Position numbers and translations under genes: made by a program
DNA from: Schlegelella aquatica
GTDB lineage: Bacteria; Pseudomonadota; Gammaproteobacteria; Burkholderiales; Burkholderiaceae_C
Assembly: GCF_026013905.1 (NCBI RefSeq)
Contig: NZ_CP110257.1
Span: forward strand, 2,771,001-2,835,000
Length of the DNA: 64,000 nt
Reading direction: 5' to 3'
Part shown: positions 27,714 through 38,349 of the stretch, in pieces
Position numbering within the stretch: position 1 is the stretch's first letter
How the letters are laid out: the number at the start of each line of letters is the position of its first letter
The notes under the pieces: model-generated
Databases searched by the model: none
Seen by the model: only the letters and a program-made list of their open reading frames with translations
Told to the model about the DNA's origin: nothing

Positions 27714-28298
27714 ATGGCTTTCCATCCTTCTGCCCCCTCGGGCGAACTCCCCTCCTATCACGGCACCACCATCGTCAGCGTACGGCGCGGCGGACAAGTC
27801 GCACTGGGCGGCGACGGGCAGGTCACGCTCGGCCAGATCGTCGTCAAGGCCTCGGCGCGCAAGGTGCGCAAGCTGCACCGCGACCAGGTCCTGGCCGGCT
27901 TCGCCGGAGCCACCGCCGACGCCTTCACGCTGTTCGAGCGGTTCGAGTCCAAGCTCGAGAAGCACCAGGGCCACCTGGTGCGTGCCGCCATCGAGCTGAC
28001 GAAGGACTGGCGCACCGACCGGGTGCTGCGGCGCCTGGAGGCCATGCTCGCGGTGGCCGACCGCGAGAGCTCGCTCATCATCACCGGCAACGGCGACGTG
28101 CTGGAGCCCGAGCACGGCATCATCGCGATCGGCTCGGGCGGCCCCTACGCACAGGCCAGCGCACGGGCCTTGCTGGAGCACACCGAGATGACGCCGGCCG
28201 AGATCGTCAAGAAATCGCTCGAGATCGCCGGCGAGTTGTGCATCTACACCAACCAGCACCACACGATCGAGGTCCTGGGACCCCCGGCGGAGCGTTGA
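27714..28298 (+). CDS. hslV: ATP-dependent protease HslV (ClpQ), peptidase subunit
   Basis: Threonine peptidase of the HslUV protease (194 aa). The catalytic Thr is the first residue after processing, here Thr18 in [12 protein letters not shown]. The sequence [10 protein letters not shown] and [14 protein letters not shown] are family-typical. I chose the ATG at 27714 because GAGGTG precedes it. The N-terminal leader removed during maturation is 17 residues, longer than the single Met of E. coli. hslU follows. Confidence 0.95.
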   Translation: MAFHPSAPSGELPSYHGTTIVSVRRGGQVALGGDGQVTLGQIVVKASARKVRKLHRDQVLAGFAGATADAFTLFERFESKLEKHQGHLVRAAIELTKDWRTDRVLRRLEAMLAVADRESSLIITGNGDVLEPEHGIIAIGSGGPYAQASARALLEHTEMTPAEIVKKSLEIAGELCIYTNQHHTIEVLGPPAER

Positions 28299-28400
28299 GG
28301 CGCCGTCGAGCGGCCGCGCGTCGCAGCCCGCTGCGCGGCGGCCGCCGGGCTGGCGGATCTCCCGCTCGCCACTGTCTTGAAAGATTGCACGAGGATTCCC

Positions 28401-29732
28401 ATGACCACCATGACTCCCCAGGAAATCGTCTCCGAGCTCGACCGCCACATCGTGGGCCAGGCACAGGCCAAGCGGGCGGTCGCCATCGCGCTGCGCAACC
28501 GGTGGCGGCGGCAGCAGGTGGACGAGAAGCTGCGCAGCGAGATCACGCCCAAGAACATCCTGATGATCGGCCCGACGGGCGTGGGCAAGACCGAGATCGC
28601 CCGCCGGCTGGCCAAGCTGGCCGAGGCGCCCTTCATCAAGGTCGAGGCGACCAAGTTCACCGAGGTGGGCTACGTCGGCAAGGACGTCGATGCGATCATC
28701 CGCGACCTGGTCGACGTGGCGGTCAAGCAGACGCGCGAGGCCGAGATGCGCAAGGTGCGCACGCGCGCCGAGGACGCGGCCGAGGAGCGCGTGCTGGACG
28801 TGCTCGTCCCGCCTCCGCGCGGTGATTTCGGGCTCGCCCCGTCCAGCACGCAGGACAACACCGCCCGCCAGACGATGCGCAAGCGGCTGCGCGAGGGCTT
28901 GCTCGACGACAAGGAGATCGAGATCGAGCTGGCCGACGTCAAACCCTCGCTCGAGATCATGGGGCCACCGGGCATGGAGGAGATGACGGAGCAGCTGCGC
29001 AGCATGTTCGCCAGCCTGGGCAGCGGCCGCCGCAAGACGCGCAAGGTGCGCATCGCCGACGCGCTGAAGCTGCTGGTGGACGAGGAAGCGGCCAAGCTCC
29101 TCAACGAGGACGAGATCAAGGCCCGCGCGCTGGCGAACGCGGAGCAGAACGGCATCGTCTTCATCGACGAGATCGACAAGATCGCGTCACGCTCGGAGGT
29201 CGGCGGCGCCGACGTCTCGCGTCAGGGCGTGCAGCGCGATCTGTTGCCGCTGGTGGAAGGCACCACCGTCAACACCAAGTACGGCATGGTCAAGACGGAC
29301 CACATCCTCTTCATCGCCTCGGGGGCCTTCCATTTGTCCAAGCCCAGCGACCTGATCCCGGAGTTGCAGGGGCGCTTTCCGATCCGTGTGGAGCTGGGCT
29401 CGCTCTCGGTGGAGGACTTCGAGGCGATCCTGACGCAGACGCACGCCAACCTGACGCAGCAGTACCAGGCGCTGCTCGCCACCGAGGGCGTGCACCTGGA
29501 GTTCACGCCGGAGGGCATCCGCCGCCTGGCGCAGATCGCCTACGACGTGAACGAGCGCACCGAGAACATCGGCGCCCGGCGGCTGTCGACCGTGATGGAG
29601 CGGCTGCTCGACGAAGTCTCGTTCGAGGCGAGCCGGCTGTCCGGGCAGCGTGTGACCATCGACGCCGCTTACGTGGACGGCAAGCTGGCCGAGCTGTCGA
29701 GGAACGAGGACTTGTCGCGCTACATCCTCTGA
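28401..29732 (+). CDS. hslU: ATP-dependent protease HslU (ClpY), ATPase subunit
   Basis: The AAA+ unfoldase of HslUV (443 aa) that recognises and feeds substrates to HslV. Walker [10 protein letters not shown] is at residues 57-65, Walker B is [11 protein letters not shown], and the intermediate I-domain lies between. The extreme C-terminus (LSRYIL) is the peptide that docks into HslV. The ATG at 28401 follows CGAGGATTCCC. A 102-base gap separates it from hslV. Confidence 0.97.
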   Translation: MTTMTPQEIVSELDRHIVGQAQAKRAVAIALRNRWRRQQVDEKLRSEITPKNILMIGPTGVGKTEIARRLAKLAEAPFIKVEATKFTEVGYVGKDVDAIIRDLVDVAVKQTREAEMRKVRTRAEDAAEERVLDVLVPPPRGDFGLAPSSTQDNTARQTMRKRLREGLLDDKEIEIELADVKPSLEIMGPPGMEEMTEQLRSMFASLGSGRRKTRKVRIADALKLLVDEEAAKLLNEDEIKARALANAEQNGIVFIDEIDKIASRSEVGGADVSRQGVQRDLLPLVEGTTVNTKYGMVKTDHILFIASGAFHLSKPSDLIPELQGRFPIRVELGSLSVEDFEAILTQTHANLTQQYQALLATEGVHLEFTPEGIRRLAQIAYDVNERTENIGARRLSTVMERLLDEVSFEASRLSGQRVTIDAAYVDGKLAELSRNEDLSRYIL

Positions 29733-29752
29733 GGGATGTCGGGCGCGCGCGC

Positions 29753-30535
29753 TCAGGGGCGCGCCCGCTCGGCCGCGCGCTGCTCGGCGATGCGCAACAG
29801 CCCGTCGAAGACCAGCGACTCGACGAGCTGGAAGTCCACCGTGAGGTAGGGGGCCATCTTCCACCCGGCGCCGCCGGTGAGGAAGCACACCGGCGGCACG
29901 CCGCAGCGCCGCAGGATGTTGCGGTACATGCGCTCGATCGCCCCCGCGATGGCGTACGTCCCGCCGCTCGTCAGCGCGTCGCTCGTGTTGGTCGGGAAGT
30001 CGCGCACGTCGCCGGTGGGCACGCGCAGCCCCGCGGTGCCGCTTTCCAGCGCGCGCAGCATGATGCCGTGGCCGGGCAGGATGAAGCCGCCCAAGAACCG
30101 CCCCGTTTCGTCCAGGGCATCGACGGTCACCGCCGTTCCCACCATCACCACGAGCGCCGGACGCCCCGGCGCCTGCGCGAGCAGGTGGGCGCGAGCACCG
30201 ATCATCGCTACCCAGCGGTCCACCCCGAGGCGGCCGGGGTGGTCGTAACCGTTGACCACGCCGCATTCCGCCGCGGACGAGACGACCCAGCTCGGGTCGA
30301 GGTGGCTCCACAGCTCCAACTGCTCCTCGACGCGGCGGCGGATCGGCTCGCCGGCCACGCAACAGCCCAGCATCGCCGTGGGCGCCGGCAAGGACTTCCA
30401 CTCCTGTTCCGCGAGCTCGTCGATGCGCTCCAGGAATGCCGCGCCGTGGGCCAGCAGTCGGGCCCCGGGCCGGGGCGCGTCGTACTGGGCCCACTTCAGC
30501 CGCGTATTGCCGACGTCGATGGCCAGGAAGGTCAT
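29753..30535 (-). CDS. coaX: Type III pantothenate kinase
   Basis: This enzyme (260 aa) phosphorylates pantothenate, the first step of coenzyme A synthesis. It begins with the phosphate-binding DVGNTRLKW and contains [14 protein letters not shown] and [10 protein letters not shown], both diagnostic of CoaX. The Met at 30535 is the usual start. Convergent with hslU, with a 20-base gap. Confidence 0.93.
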   Translation of the reverse strand: MTFLAIDVGNTRLKWAQYDAPRPGARLLAHGAAFLERIDELAEQEWKSLPAPTAMLGCCVAGEPIRRRVEEQLELWSHLDPSWVVSSAAECGVVNGYDHPGRLGVDRWVAMIGARAHLLAQAPGRPALVVMVGTAVTVDALDETGRFLGGFILPGHGIMLRALESGTAGLRVPTGDVRDFPTNTSDALTSGGTYAIAGAIERMYRNILRRCGVPPVCFLTGGAGWKMAPYLTVDFQLVESLVFDGLLRIAEQRAAERARP

Positions 30536-30673
30536 GGGACGGCCATTATCCCGGAAGCAGGCCGGGGGCGCCCCCCGCTCTGGGGTGGGCCCGGCGGGGC
30601 CTCGCACCTTGCCGCCGCGCGCTACCGACCCCCGAGGGGTGCCGCGCGGCGTCTGGCGGTCGGGGGCCGGGGC

Positions 30674-30931
30674 TCAGGCCTGCACGTGGTCCACCACGCG
30701 GCCCTCGCCGGCGCTGCGCGCGCAGTGGGCGCAACAGTAGATCGAGCCGTGCAGGCCGCCGGGCGCGCGCACTTCCACCCCGTGACCGAGGATGCGCACC
30801 CCGCAATGCCCGCACACCGGGGCGAGCTTGTGGATGGCGCATTCGAAGCTGTCGAAGGTGAAGTGTTCGCTGCCGCGCACGATGACGAAGCTGTAGTCGT
30901 AGTCGTTGCCGCAGGTATCGCAACGGGCCAT
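30674..30931 (-). CDS. Small Cys-rich zinc-binding protein (metallothionein-like)
   Basis: An 85-aa protein beginning ARCDTCGNDYDYSF, with CysXXCys pairs at CDTC, CGHC and CAHC plus the ECAIH and YCCAHCAR segments, giving about nine Cys with several His. Related proteins in Burkholderiales are annotated as prokaryotic metallothionein or zinc ribbon. It probably binds zinc. Its partners are unknown. It lies alone between coaX and the icmF upstream region. Confidence 0.7.
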   Translation of the reverse strand: MARCDTCGNDYDYSFVIVRGSEHFTFDSFECAIHKLAPVCGHCGVRILGHGVEVRAPGGLHGSIYCCAHCARSAGEGRVVDHVQA

Positions 30932-30970
30932 GGCGGTTCCTTCAAAGGTTCGGTGGACGGGGCCGCGCGG

Positions 30971-31285
30971 CTAGTGCCCGAGGGCCGCGCGCACGTGGGC
31001 ATGGTGGCCGGCCAGCGGTCCGCGCGCAGGGCCGAAGGCGCGGGGCAGGGATTCGTGCCCGCGCCGCGCGCAGCGGTGCGGGCGGCCGACGCGGCACACC
31101 GGATGCGGGTCGGGCGGCAGAGGTGCCTCCATCGGGTCCGGCGCCGGCGGCTCGGCCGGGTCGGGCACCGGCGAGGGCGGCGGCTCGAAGGGCGGCTCCC
31201 GGTGGGCGCCGCAAGGCGCGGCAGGCGGAGGTTTCATCGCAGGGCGAATCGGTGCGTAGGCGGGAGGGTTTCGCGTTTCCTGCAT
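30971..31285 (-). CDS. Possible small Pro-rich protein (uncertain)
   Basis: A 104-codon open frame with a Pro/Asp-rich first half (residues 18-60) and a basic second half, ending 39 bases downstream of the Cys-rich gene's start. There is no clear ribosome-binding site. It lies in the 487-base gap before icmF (30932-31418), which otherwise holds the LiuR operator and the icmF promoter. Its coding status is doubtful, as GC-rich DNA often leaves such frames open. Confidence 0.3.
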   Translation of the reverse strand: MQETRNPPAYAPIRPAMKPPPAAPCGAHREPPFEPPPSPVPDPAEPPAPDPMEAPLPPDPHPVCRVGRPHRCARRGHESLPRAFGPARGPLAGHHAHVRAALGH

Positions 31286-31355
31286 GCCTGGCAGCCGGCG
31301 TGCCAGGCCGGCTCACGGGTTTTCCGGCAAGGGTCGCGCAAGCTGGCTGTGGCAT

Positions 31356-31381
31356 GATTGACGTTGACGTAAACGTCAATT
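31356..31381. promoter_or_regulatory. LiuR-type operator C, upstream of icmF
   Basis: GATTGACGTT (31356-31365) and AACGTCAATT (31372-31381) flank GACGTA. It differs from operator A in only two positions. A -10-like CATGAT (31353-31358) overlaps the left edge, the same geometry as at operator A. The icmF start is 38 bases to the right. Confidence 0.8.
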
Positions 31382-31418
31382 CGTAACGTCGATCCATCCC
31401 CCCGTTTCCGGAGGCCCA

Positions 31419-34400
31419 ATGACCGACCTCTCCGCCGAATACAAGGCCCTGGCCGAGTACCGCCCGACCCACAAGGTGCGTTTCGTGACCGCGGCGTCCC
31501 TCTTCGACGGCCACGACGCCTCGATCAACATCATGCGCCGCATCCTGCAGAGCATGGGCGCCGAGGTGATCCACCTGGGGCACAACCGCTCGGTCGACGA
31601 GGTGGTCACCGCCGCGTTGCAGGAGGACGCGCACGGCATCGCGATCAGCTCCTACCAGGGCGGGCATGTCGAGTACTTCAAGTACATGGTGGACTTGCTG
31701 CGCCAGCGCGGCGGCGAGCACATCCAGGTGTTCGGCGGCGGCGGCGGCGTGATCGTGCCGCCCGAGATCCGCGAGCTGCATGCTTACGGCGTGGCGCGCA
31801 TCTACAGCCCCGAGGACGGCCAGCGCATGGGCCTGCAGGGCATGATCGGCGAGATGCTGATGCGCTGCGATCGCGACCTCTCGGTGCATGCGCCCAAGCG
31901 CCTCGAGACGATCCAGGGGCATGACGATGCGGCCTGGCGGGCGTTGGCGCAGCTCATCACGGCGCTGGAGAACGGCAGCGCCGACGCGGGCCTGGTCGAG
32001 GCCCTGCGCCGCGGGGCGGCCCAGGCGAAGGTGCCGGTGCTGGGCATCACCGGCACGGGCGGGGCGGGCAAATCGAGCCTCACCGACGAGCTGATCCGGC
32101 GCCTGCGGCTGGACCAGGACGACCGCCTGCGCATCGCGGTGATCAGCATCGACCCGTCGCGGCGCAAGAGCGGCGGGGCGCTCTTGGGCGACCGCATCCG
32201 CATGAACGCGATCGGCCCGTGGCAACAGGGGCCGCGCGTGTACATGCGCAGCCTGGCCACGCGCGATTTCGGCAGCGAGATCAGCCAGGCCCTGCCCGAC
32301 GTGATCGCCGCCTGCAAGGTGGCGGGCTTCGACCTCGTCATCGTCGAGACCTCGGGCATCGGCCAGGGCGACGCGGCGATCGTGCCGCACGTGGACGTGC
32401 CGATGTACGTGATGACCCCGGAGTTCGGCGCGGCCAGCCAGCTCGAGAAGATCGACATGCTGGACTTCGCCGAGTTCGTCGCGATCAACAAGTTCGACCG
32501 CAAGGGCGCGCTCGATGCGCTGCGCGACGTGGCCAAGCAGGTGCAGCGCAACAAGGAGGCGTTCGGCAAGCGGCCGGAGGAGATGCCGGTGTTCGGCACG
32601 ATGGCCAGCCGCTTCAACGACGACGGCGTCACCGCCCTGTACCAGGCGCTGCTGCCGCGCCTGGCCGAGTTGGGGCTGCCGGTGCGCGAGGGCCGGCTGC
32701 CGAAGGTGGCCACCCGCCACAGCACGCACCAGACGCCCATCGTGCCGCCGACCCGCACCCGCTACCTGGCCGAGATCGCCGAGACGGTGCGCGGCTACAA
32801 GGCCCGCGTGCGGCAGCAGGCGCGCCTGGCGCGCCAGGTGCAGCAGTTGCGCGAATCGGCCCGCATGCTGCGCGAGCAGGACCCGAATGCCCCGGTGGAC
32901 CACCTGCTGCGCGCCGCCGAGGAGCGCGAGGCGCGGCTCGAGGCCCAGGCCAAGAAGCTGCTCGCGCAGTGGCCCGACATGCAGAAAGCCTATGCGGGCG
33001 ACGAGTACGTGGTGAAGATCCGCGACAAGGAGATCCGTACCCGGCTCACGCACACGACGCTCGCGGGCAACAAGATCCGCAAGGTGGTGCTGCCCAAGTA
33101 CGAGGACCACGGCGAACTGCTCCAGTGGCTGATGCTGGAGAACGTGCCGGGTTCCTTCCCCTACACCGCGGGCGTGTTCGCGTTCAAGCGCGAGAACGAG
33201 GACCCGACGCGCATGTTCGCCGGCGAGGGCGACCCCTTCCGCACCAACCGCCGCTTCAAGCTGCTGTCCGACGGCATGCCGGCCAAGCGTCTGTCCACCG
33301 CCTTCGACTCGGTGACGCTCTACGGCCACGACCCCGACCTGCGCCCGGACATCTACGGCAAGGTGGGCAACTCGGGCGTGTCGATCGCCACGCTGGACGA
33401 CATGAAGGTGCTGTACTCGGGCTTCGACTTGTGCGATCCCTCCACCTCCGTGTCGATGACGATCAACGGGCCGGCGCCGACGATCCTCGCGATGTTCATG
33501 AACACCGCGATCGACCAGCAGATCGACAAGTTCAAGGTGGACAACGGCCGCGAGCCCACCGACGACGAGATCCAGAAGATCAAGGCCTGGGTGCTTTCGA
33601 ACGTGCGCGGCACGGTGCAGGCCGACATCCTCAAGGAAGACCAGGGCCAGAACACCTGCATCTTCTCGACCGAGTTCAGCCTCAAGGTGATGGGCGACAT
33701 CCAGGAGTACTTCGTCCACCACAACGTGCGCAACTTCTACTCGGTGTCGATCTCGGGCTACCACATCGCCGAGGCGGGCGCCAACCCGATCTCGCAGCTG
33801 GCCTTCACGCTGGCCAACGGCTTCACCTTCGTCGAGGCGTACCTGGCGCGCGGGATGCACATCGACGACTTCGCGCCGAACCTGTCGTTCTTCTTCAGCA
33901 ACGGCATGGACCCGGAGTACACGGTGCTCGGTCGTGTGGCGCGCCGCATCTGGGCGGTGGCGATGAAGGAGAAGTACGGCGCCAACGAGCGCAGCCAGAA
34001 GCTCAAGTACCACATCCAGACGTCCGGCCGCAGCCTGCACGCGCAGGAGATCGCGTTCAACGACATCCGCACCACGTTGCAGGCGCTGATCGCGATCTAC
34101 GACAACTGCAATTCGCTGCACACCAACGCCTACGATGAGGCGATCACGACGCCCACCGAGGAGAGCGTGCGCCGCGCGATGGCGATCCAGCTCATCATCA
34201 ACCGGGAGTGGGGGCTCGCGAAGAACGAAAACCCGAACCAGGGGGCCTTCATCATCGACGAGCTGACCGAACTGGTCGAGGAAGCAGTGCTGGCGGAGTT
34301 CGAGCGCATCGCCGAGCGCGGCGGCGTGCTGGGCGCCATGGAGACGGGCTATCAGCGCAGCAAGATCCTGGAAGAGAGCCTGCACTACGAGATGCTCAAG

Positions 34401-34706
34401 CACACCGGCGAGCTGCCCATCATCGGTGTGAACACCTTCCGCAACCCGCACGGCGATCCGATCCCCGAGTCGCTGGAGCTGGCCCGCTCGACGCAGGAAG
34501 AGAAGCAGTCGCAGCTCAAGCGCCTGCAGGACTTCCACGCGCGCCATGCGCACGAGGCCCCGGCGATGCTCGATCGGCTCAAGCAGGCCGTGATCGACAA
34601 CCGCAACGTGTTCGAGGTGCTGATGGACGCGGTGCGCTGCTGCAGCCTGGGGCAGATCACGCGCGCGCTGTTCGAGGTGGGCGGGCAGTACCGCCGCAAC
34701 ATGTGA
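31419..34706 (+). CDS. icmF: Fused isobutyryl-CoA mutase IcmF
   Basis: A 1095-aa adenosylcobalamin enzyme that interconverts isobutyryl-CoA and n-butyryl-CoA and in studied homologs also isovaleryl-CoA and pivalyl-CoA. The domain order is B12-binding (Asp30-Gly-His32, the lower-ligand motif), a MeaB-like G-protein chaperone (P-loop GTGGAGKS at 212-219, NKFD), a linker with helical repeats, and the C-terminal (beta/alpha)8 mutase ([17 protein letters not shown]). The N-terminal B12 position plus GTPase in the middle is specific for IcmF. GGAGG precedes the start. It is preceded by a LiuR operator. Confidence 0.95.
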   Translation: MTDLSAEYKALAEYRPTHKVRFVTAASLFDGHDASINIMRRILQSMGAEVIHLGHNRSVDEVVTAALQEDAHGIAISSYQGGHVEYFKYMVDLLRQRGGEHIQVFGGGGGVIVPPEIRELHAYGVARIYSPEDGQRMGLQGMIGEMLMRCDRDLSVHAPKRLETIQGHDDAAWRALAQLITALENGSADAGLVEALRRGAAQAKVPVLGITGTGGAGKSSLTDELIRRLRLDQDDRLRIAVISIDPSRRKSGGALLGDRIRMNAIGPWQQGPRVYMRSLATRDFGSEISQALPDVIAACKVAGFDLVIVETSGIGQGDAAIVPHVDVPMYVMTPEFGAASQLEKIDMLDFAEFVAINKFDRKGALDALRDVAKQVQRNKEAFGKRPEEMPVFGTMASRFNDDGVTALYQALLPRLAELGLPVREGRLPKVATRHSTHQTPIVPPTRTRYLAEIAETVRGYKARVRQQARLARQVQQLRESARMLREQDPNAPVDHLLRAAEEREARLEAQAKKLLAQWPDMQKAYAGDEYVVKIRDKEIRTRLTHTTLAGNKIRKVVLPKYEDHGELLQWLMLENVPGSFPYTAGVFAFKRENEDPTRMFAGEGDPFRTNRRFKLLSDGMPAKRLSTAFDSVTLYGHDPDLRPDIYGKVGNSGVSIATLDDMKVLYSGFDLCDPSTSVSMTINGPAPTILAMFMNTAIDQQIDKFKVDNGREPTDDEIQKIKAWVLSNVRGTVQADILKEDQGQNTCIFSTEFSLKVMGDIQEYFVHHNVRNFYSVSISGYHIAEAGANPISQLAFTLANGFTFVEAYLARGMHIDDFAPNLSFFFSNGMDPEYTVLGRVARRIWAVAMKEKYGANERSQKLKYHIQTSGRSLHAQEIAFNDIRTTLQALIAIYDNCNSLHTNAYDEAITTPTEESVRRAMAIQLIINREWGLAKNENPNQGAFIIDELTELVEEAVLAEFERIAERGGVLGAMETGYQRSKILEESLHYEMLKHTGELPIIGVNTFRNPHGDPIPESLELARSTQEEKQSQLKRLQDFHARHAHEAPAMLDRLKQAVIDNRNVFEVLMDAVRCCSLGQITRALFEVGGQYRRNM

Positions 34707-34711
34707 CGGGC

Positions 34712-34725
34712 GGGCGGGGCCGCCC
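34712..34725. terminator. Short hairpin between icmF and the ATPase pseudogene
   Basis: GGGCGG and CCGCCC separated by GG form a small stem in the 32-base convergent gap. It lacks a T-run, so it is only a weak terminator candidate. Confidence 0.3.
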
Positions 34726-34738
34726 CTGCCCACGGCGC

Positions 34739-36177
34739 TCAGCTGTTGGTCGCGGCCAGCACTTCGCTCAGGTCGGTGAGACCGGCCAGCACTTTCTCGA
34801 TGCCGTCTTGCCGCAACGTCTTCATGCCAGTGGCCAGCGCCGCCGACTGGATCTCGTGGGCGGGCGCGCGGTGCGCGGGTTGACCTGCACTTGGCGCAGG
34901 CCCTCCTGCGTGATCTCGATCGGGTCCTCGGCCGTCCAGATCTTGCGCTTGTCCTCGTTGAGCTCGCGCAGCACCGAGTGCAGCGTGGTCGTCTTGCCGC
35001 AGCCGGTCGGGCCGCACACGAGCACCAGGCCGTAGGGCTTGGCCATCACCTGCCGCAGGGCCGAGAGGTTGGGCCCTGACAGCCCGATGCCGTCGAGCGG
35101 CAGCGGCTTGGCCCCATTGAGCAGACGCAGCACGACGTCTTCCAGGCCGTGCGCGGTGGGCACGGTCACGACCCGCAGCTCCATCGGCGAGCCGCCGAAG
35201 CGCGCGAAGTCGATCTTGCCGTCCTGGGGCTTGCGGTGCTCCGAGATGTCGAGGTCCGACATGATCTTCAGGCGCGCGATCACCGCATACCGGTACTTGG
35301 CCGGCAGCTCGAGATAAGGCACCAGGTCGCCGTCGATGCGCAGCCGCACGCGCACGGGGCGCGGCGCCTCGGCCGTCTCGATGTGGATATCGGAGGCGCG
35401 GCGGCGGATCGCCTCCTCGATCAGCGCGTGGACGAAGCGCACGAGCACGTTGTCCGTGTCCGCGGCCACCGGCGTGAGGTCGTCGGCGGGCGCCTCCTGC
35501 GAGCTGAGTTCGGCCACGAGCTCGTGGGCACTGCGTGCTCGGCCTTCGGCATGACCGGCCGCGGGCTGGGCGTCGCCGCGGTAGGCCCGGTCGATCGCGG
35601 GCAACAAGGTGCCGGGTGCGGCCATGACCGGCACGATGCGCAACTGCGTCATGAAGCGCAGTTCGTCCAGCAGGTGGTGGTCCCACGGCTCCGACATCGC
35701 CACCACGAGCGCCTCGCCGCGGCGCATCAGGGGCAGCACCAGTTCGCGCTCGGCCACGTGGCGGGGCACGGCGGCCACCGCTTCCGGCATGGGCGGCATC
35801 GCGAGCGCGTCGACGACTTCGATGCCGAGCCACCGCGCGAGCCCGGCGCGCAGTTGCGCCTCGCTCAGCACATGCGCGGCCACGAGGATCTCGCCGAGCT
35901 GCCGGTGCGGCGAGGTGTAACGTTGGGCGACGAGCGCCCGCTTGACGTCCTCGGCGCGCACGAGGCCGGCCTTGACGAGTGCCTCACCGATGTGCGGGGT
36001 GGTGGGATCGACCGGTGCGGGACGGCTGACGCGGGCCCACAATTCGTCGGGGTTCCGGGGCCGCAGGACCTCCGGAAGGGTGCCGGGCGGCGCCGGGGAC
36101 GCCTCCTGCGGCGCAGTGGGCATCGGGGCGTCGGCGTGCGTGGAGCTGCTCATCCGGGAGGGCGGGCCGGCCCGCAT
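34739..36177 (-). pseudogene. Type II secretion/type IV pilus ATPase (GspE/PilB family), internal deletion
   Basis: The N-terminal part (MshEN-like domain from IGEALVKAGLVRAEDVKR) and the front of the ATPase are intact, with Walker A GPTGCGKTTT and WTAEDPIEIT, up to RQVQVN at 34879. Family members continue for about 190 residues with the Walker B Glu, the His box and the zinc-binding Cys cluster, but here these are absent. Another frame then resumes with ALATGMKTLRQDGIEKVL and stops at 34739, which is the normal C-terminus. So there is a deletion and frameshift near 34860-34878. The start is at 36177 or 36153. The product would lack ATPase activity. Confidence 0.8.
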
Positions 36178-36220
36178 GGAGTTGTATTCAAACTGTAACC
36201 AACAGGAGCACCGGCCCTGC

Positions 36221-37228
36221 ATGGATTCCGTCACGCAAATCACGTTGGGCTCGGCCGTCTCGCTCGCCGTGCTGGGCCGGCGCACCGCCCCCTGGAAGGC
36301 CGCGTTGTGGGGCGCGCTGTGCGGCACGCTGCCCGACCTGGACGCGCTGATCGACCACGGCGATGCGGTGCGCAACATGACGTTCCACCGTGCGGAGAGC
36401 CACTCGCTCTTCTACCTGACGCTGCTGTCGCCCCTCGTGGCGGCGGCGGCCGTGACGCTGCATCGCGAAACGGCGCTGTGGAAACGTTGGTGGCTCGCCG
36501 TGTGGCTGGTCCTCGTCACCCACCCGCTGCTCGACGCGATGACGGTCTACGGCACACAGTTGCTGCTGCCCTTCACCGACCGCCCCTTCGGGGTGGGCAG
36601 CATCTTCATCATCGACCCGCTGTACACGGTGCCGCTGCTCGCCGGTGTGGCCGCCGCCCTGCGCGCCACGCCGTCGGGCCGGCGATGGAACGCGCTCGGA
36701 CTGGCCCTCAGCACCGCCTACCTAGGCTGGAGTGCCCTCGCCCAGCAGCACGTGACGGAACTCGCCCGGGCCTCGCTCGCCAGGCAGGGCCACCAGGTGG
36801 AGCGGCTCCTCGTGACGCCCACGGCGTTCAACACCGTCTTGTGGCGCGTGGTGGTCGTCACGCCCGAAGGCTACCTGGAAGGCTTTCGGTCCCTGCGCGA
36901 CCGCTCACCGGACCTGCGCTTCGATGCGTTCGCCCGCGGCGTGGAGTGGCGCGACCGGTTGCGCGGGCATTGGCCGGTGGAGCGGATGGAGTGGTTCGCG
37001 CGCGGATTCATCAAGCTGCACGAGCGTGAGGGCCGCGTGCTGTTGAGCGACCTGCGCATGGGGCAGGAGCCGTACTACACCTTCACCTTCACGGTGGCCC
37101 AGCGCCAGGGCGCGGGGCTTGCGCGTATCGAGCGCCCGCCGCTCATGGGCCAGCGGCCCGATGTGGAGCGCGCGCTGCCGTGGCTGTGGCGTCGCATGTG
37201 GGGCGAAGAGGTGGCTCCGCCTCGCTAA
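36221..37228 (+). CDS. YdjM-family membrane-bound metal-dependent hydrolase
   Basis: A 335-aa inner-membrane protein with a YdjM/LexA-binding hydrolase core: SLAVLGRRTAPWKAALWGAL, GTLPDLDALIDHGDA and SHSLFYLTLLSPL, with His and Asp residues near membrane helices, then HPLLDAMTVYGTQ. The C-terminal 130 residues are soluble. The biochemical role of the family is unclear. Convergent with the VWA gene. Confidence 0.8.
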   Translation: MDSVTQITLGSAVSLAVLGRRTAPWKAALWGALCGTLPDLDALIDHGDAVRNMTFHRAESHSLFYLTLLSPLVAAAAVTLHRETALWKRWWLAVWLVLVTHPLLDAMTVYGTQLLLPFTDRPFGVGSIFIIDPLYTVPLLAGVAAALRATPSGRRWNALGLALSTAYLGWSALAQQHVTELARASLARQGHQVERLLVTPTAFNTVLWRVVVVTPEGYLEGFRSLRDRSPDLRFDAFARGVEWRDRLRGHWPVERMEWFARGFIKLHEREGRVLLSDLRMGQEPYYTFTFTVAQRQGAGLARIERPPLMGQRPDVERALPWLWRRMWGEEVAPPR

Positions 37229-37281
37229 GACGAAGGGCGGCGGCCGGTGGCAAGAGCGGAGGTGACGTCGCCGCGGCGCCG

Positions 37282-38340
37282 TCACACCACCCGGTGGAAC
37301 CACAGCAGGGACAGGCCCGCCGCCACAAGCATCAGCACCGCGCCCAGCCCCGCGAAGATCGCACTCACCTCGGTTTCGCGCCGCTCGAGCGTGAGGCGGG
37401 ACCCGAGCTCCTGGTAGACCTTCTTGAGTTCGCCCGCGGTGCCCGCGTAGTAGTACTCGCCGCCGGTGATCTTGGCAATGTTGCGCAGCGAGTCCTCGTC
37501 GAGCCTCACGCGCACCGACCACCCCTCGCCGACGAGGATCTCGCCCTTGTCGGTGCCCACGCCCACGGTGAAGACCCGCACGCCGCGGTCGGCGGCGAGC
37601 CGGGCCGCGGCCAGCGGATCGGGGCCGGTGGTCGTCTGTCCGTCCGTGAGCAGGATGATGGCCGCCGATTTGAACGAGCCGGGCTCGCTGGGCGGCGGCG
37701 GGGCGGGCTTGGCGTCCCGGGCCTCGCTGCCGAGCGGCATGCCCTGCCTCGAGTCGCGCAGGCCGGTCAGGGGGTCCACCGTGCGCATGTCGATGTCCAG
37801 GTCGGGGAAGATCGTCTGCAGCGAGATGAGGATGCCGCTGCCCACGGCCGTGCCGCGCTGGAAGGTGAAGCGGTCGATGGCGGCCAGCAGGTCGTCCTTG
37901 CTGAAGGTGGGCGGCTGCACCAGCGCGGCCGAGCCCGCGAACGACACGAGGCCGATGCGCGTGGAGGCCGGCTGCGCCTCGATGAACTCGCGCGCAGCCG
38001 CCTGCGCAGCGGCCATGCGGGTGGGCTCCACGTCGGTCGCGCGCATGCTGATCGACACGTCCATCGCCAGCACGACCATGCGCTGCTGAGAGGGCAGCAC
38101 GAGACGCATCGACGGCCGGGCGGTGGCGATCAGCAGCAACGTGAGCGCGAGCAGCAGCAGGGCGGGCGGCACATGGCGGCGCCAGCCGGGGCCACGCCCC
38201 ATCGCCTCGCGCACCAGCCCCAGGCCGGAATACCGCACCGCCTGCTTCTTGCGTCGGCCAAGCAGCCACAGGTACAGCATGAGGGCCACCGGCACCAGCA
38301 CCAGGGTCAGCAGCATCTCCGGCCACATGAACGACACCAT
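37282..38340 (-). CDS. VWA-domain protein (BatA-like)
   Basis: A 352-aa membrane-anchored protein with two N-terminal hydrophobic segments (10-28 and 58-75), a von Willebrand A domain and a C-terminal helix. The MIDAS metal site is Asp94-Val-Ser96-Ile-Ser98, with ILLTDGQTTTGPD later. Proteins of this kind are partners of MoxR ATPases, forming a metal-insertion or chaperone complex. It is the last gene of the MoxR operon. Confidence 0.9.
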   Translation of the reverse strand: MVSFMWPEMLLTLVLVPVALMLYLWLLGRRKKQAVRYSGLGLVREAMGRGPGWRRHVPPALLLLALTLLLIATARPSMRLVLPSQQRMVVLAMDVSISMRATDVEPTRMAAAQAAAREFIEAQPASTRIGLVSFAGSAALVQPPTFSKDDLLAAIDRFTFQRGTAVGSGILISLQTIFPDLDIDMRTVDPLTGLRDSRQGMPLGSEARDAKPAPPPPSEPGSFKSAAIILLTDGQTTTGPDPLAAARLAADRGVRVFTVGVGTDKGEILVGEGWSVRVRLDEDSLRNIAKITGGEYYYAGTAGELKKVYQELGSRLTLERRETEVSAIFAGLGAVLMLVAAGLSLLWFHRVV

Positions 38341-38349
38341 GACCGTCTC

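Noticed and set aside
30536..30673. GC-rich inverted stretches between coaX and the Cys-rich gene as a terminator
   Set aside because: The pairing arms are far apart and imperfect with no T-run, so the call would be weak.
30942..34733. A 1263-codon open frame on the minus strand opposite icmF
   Set aside because: It mirrors the codon structure of icmF on the opposite strand in a GC-rich genome. The plus-strand protein has a clear family, and this frame shows no domain.
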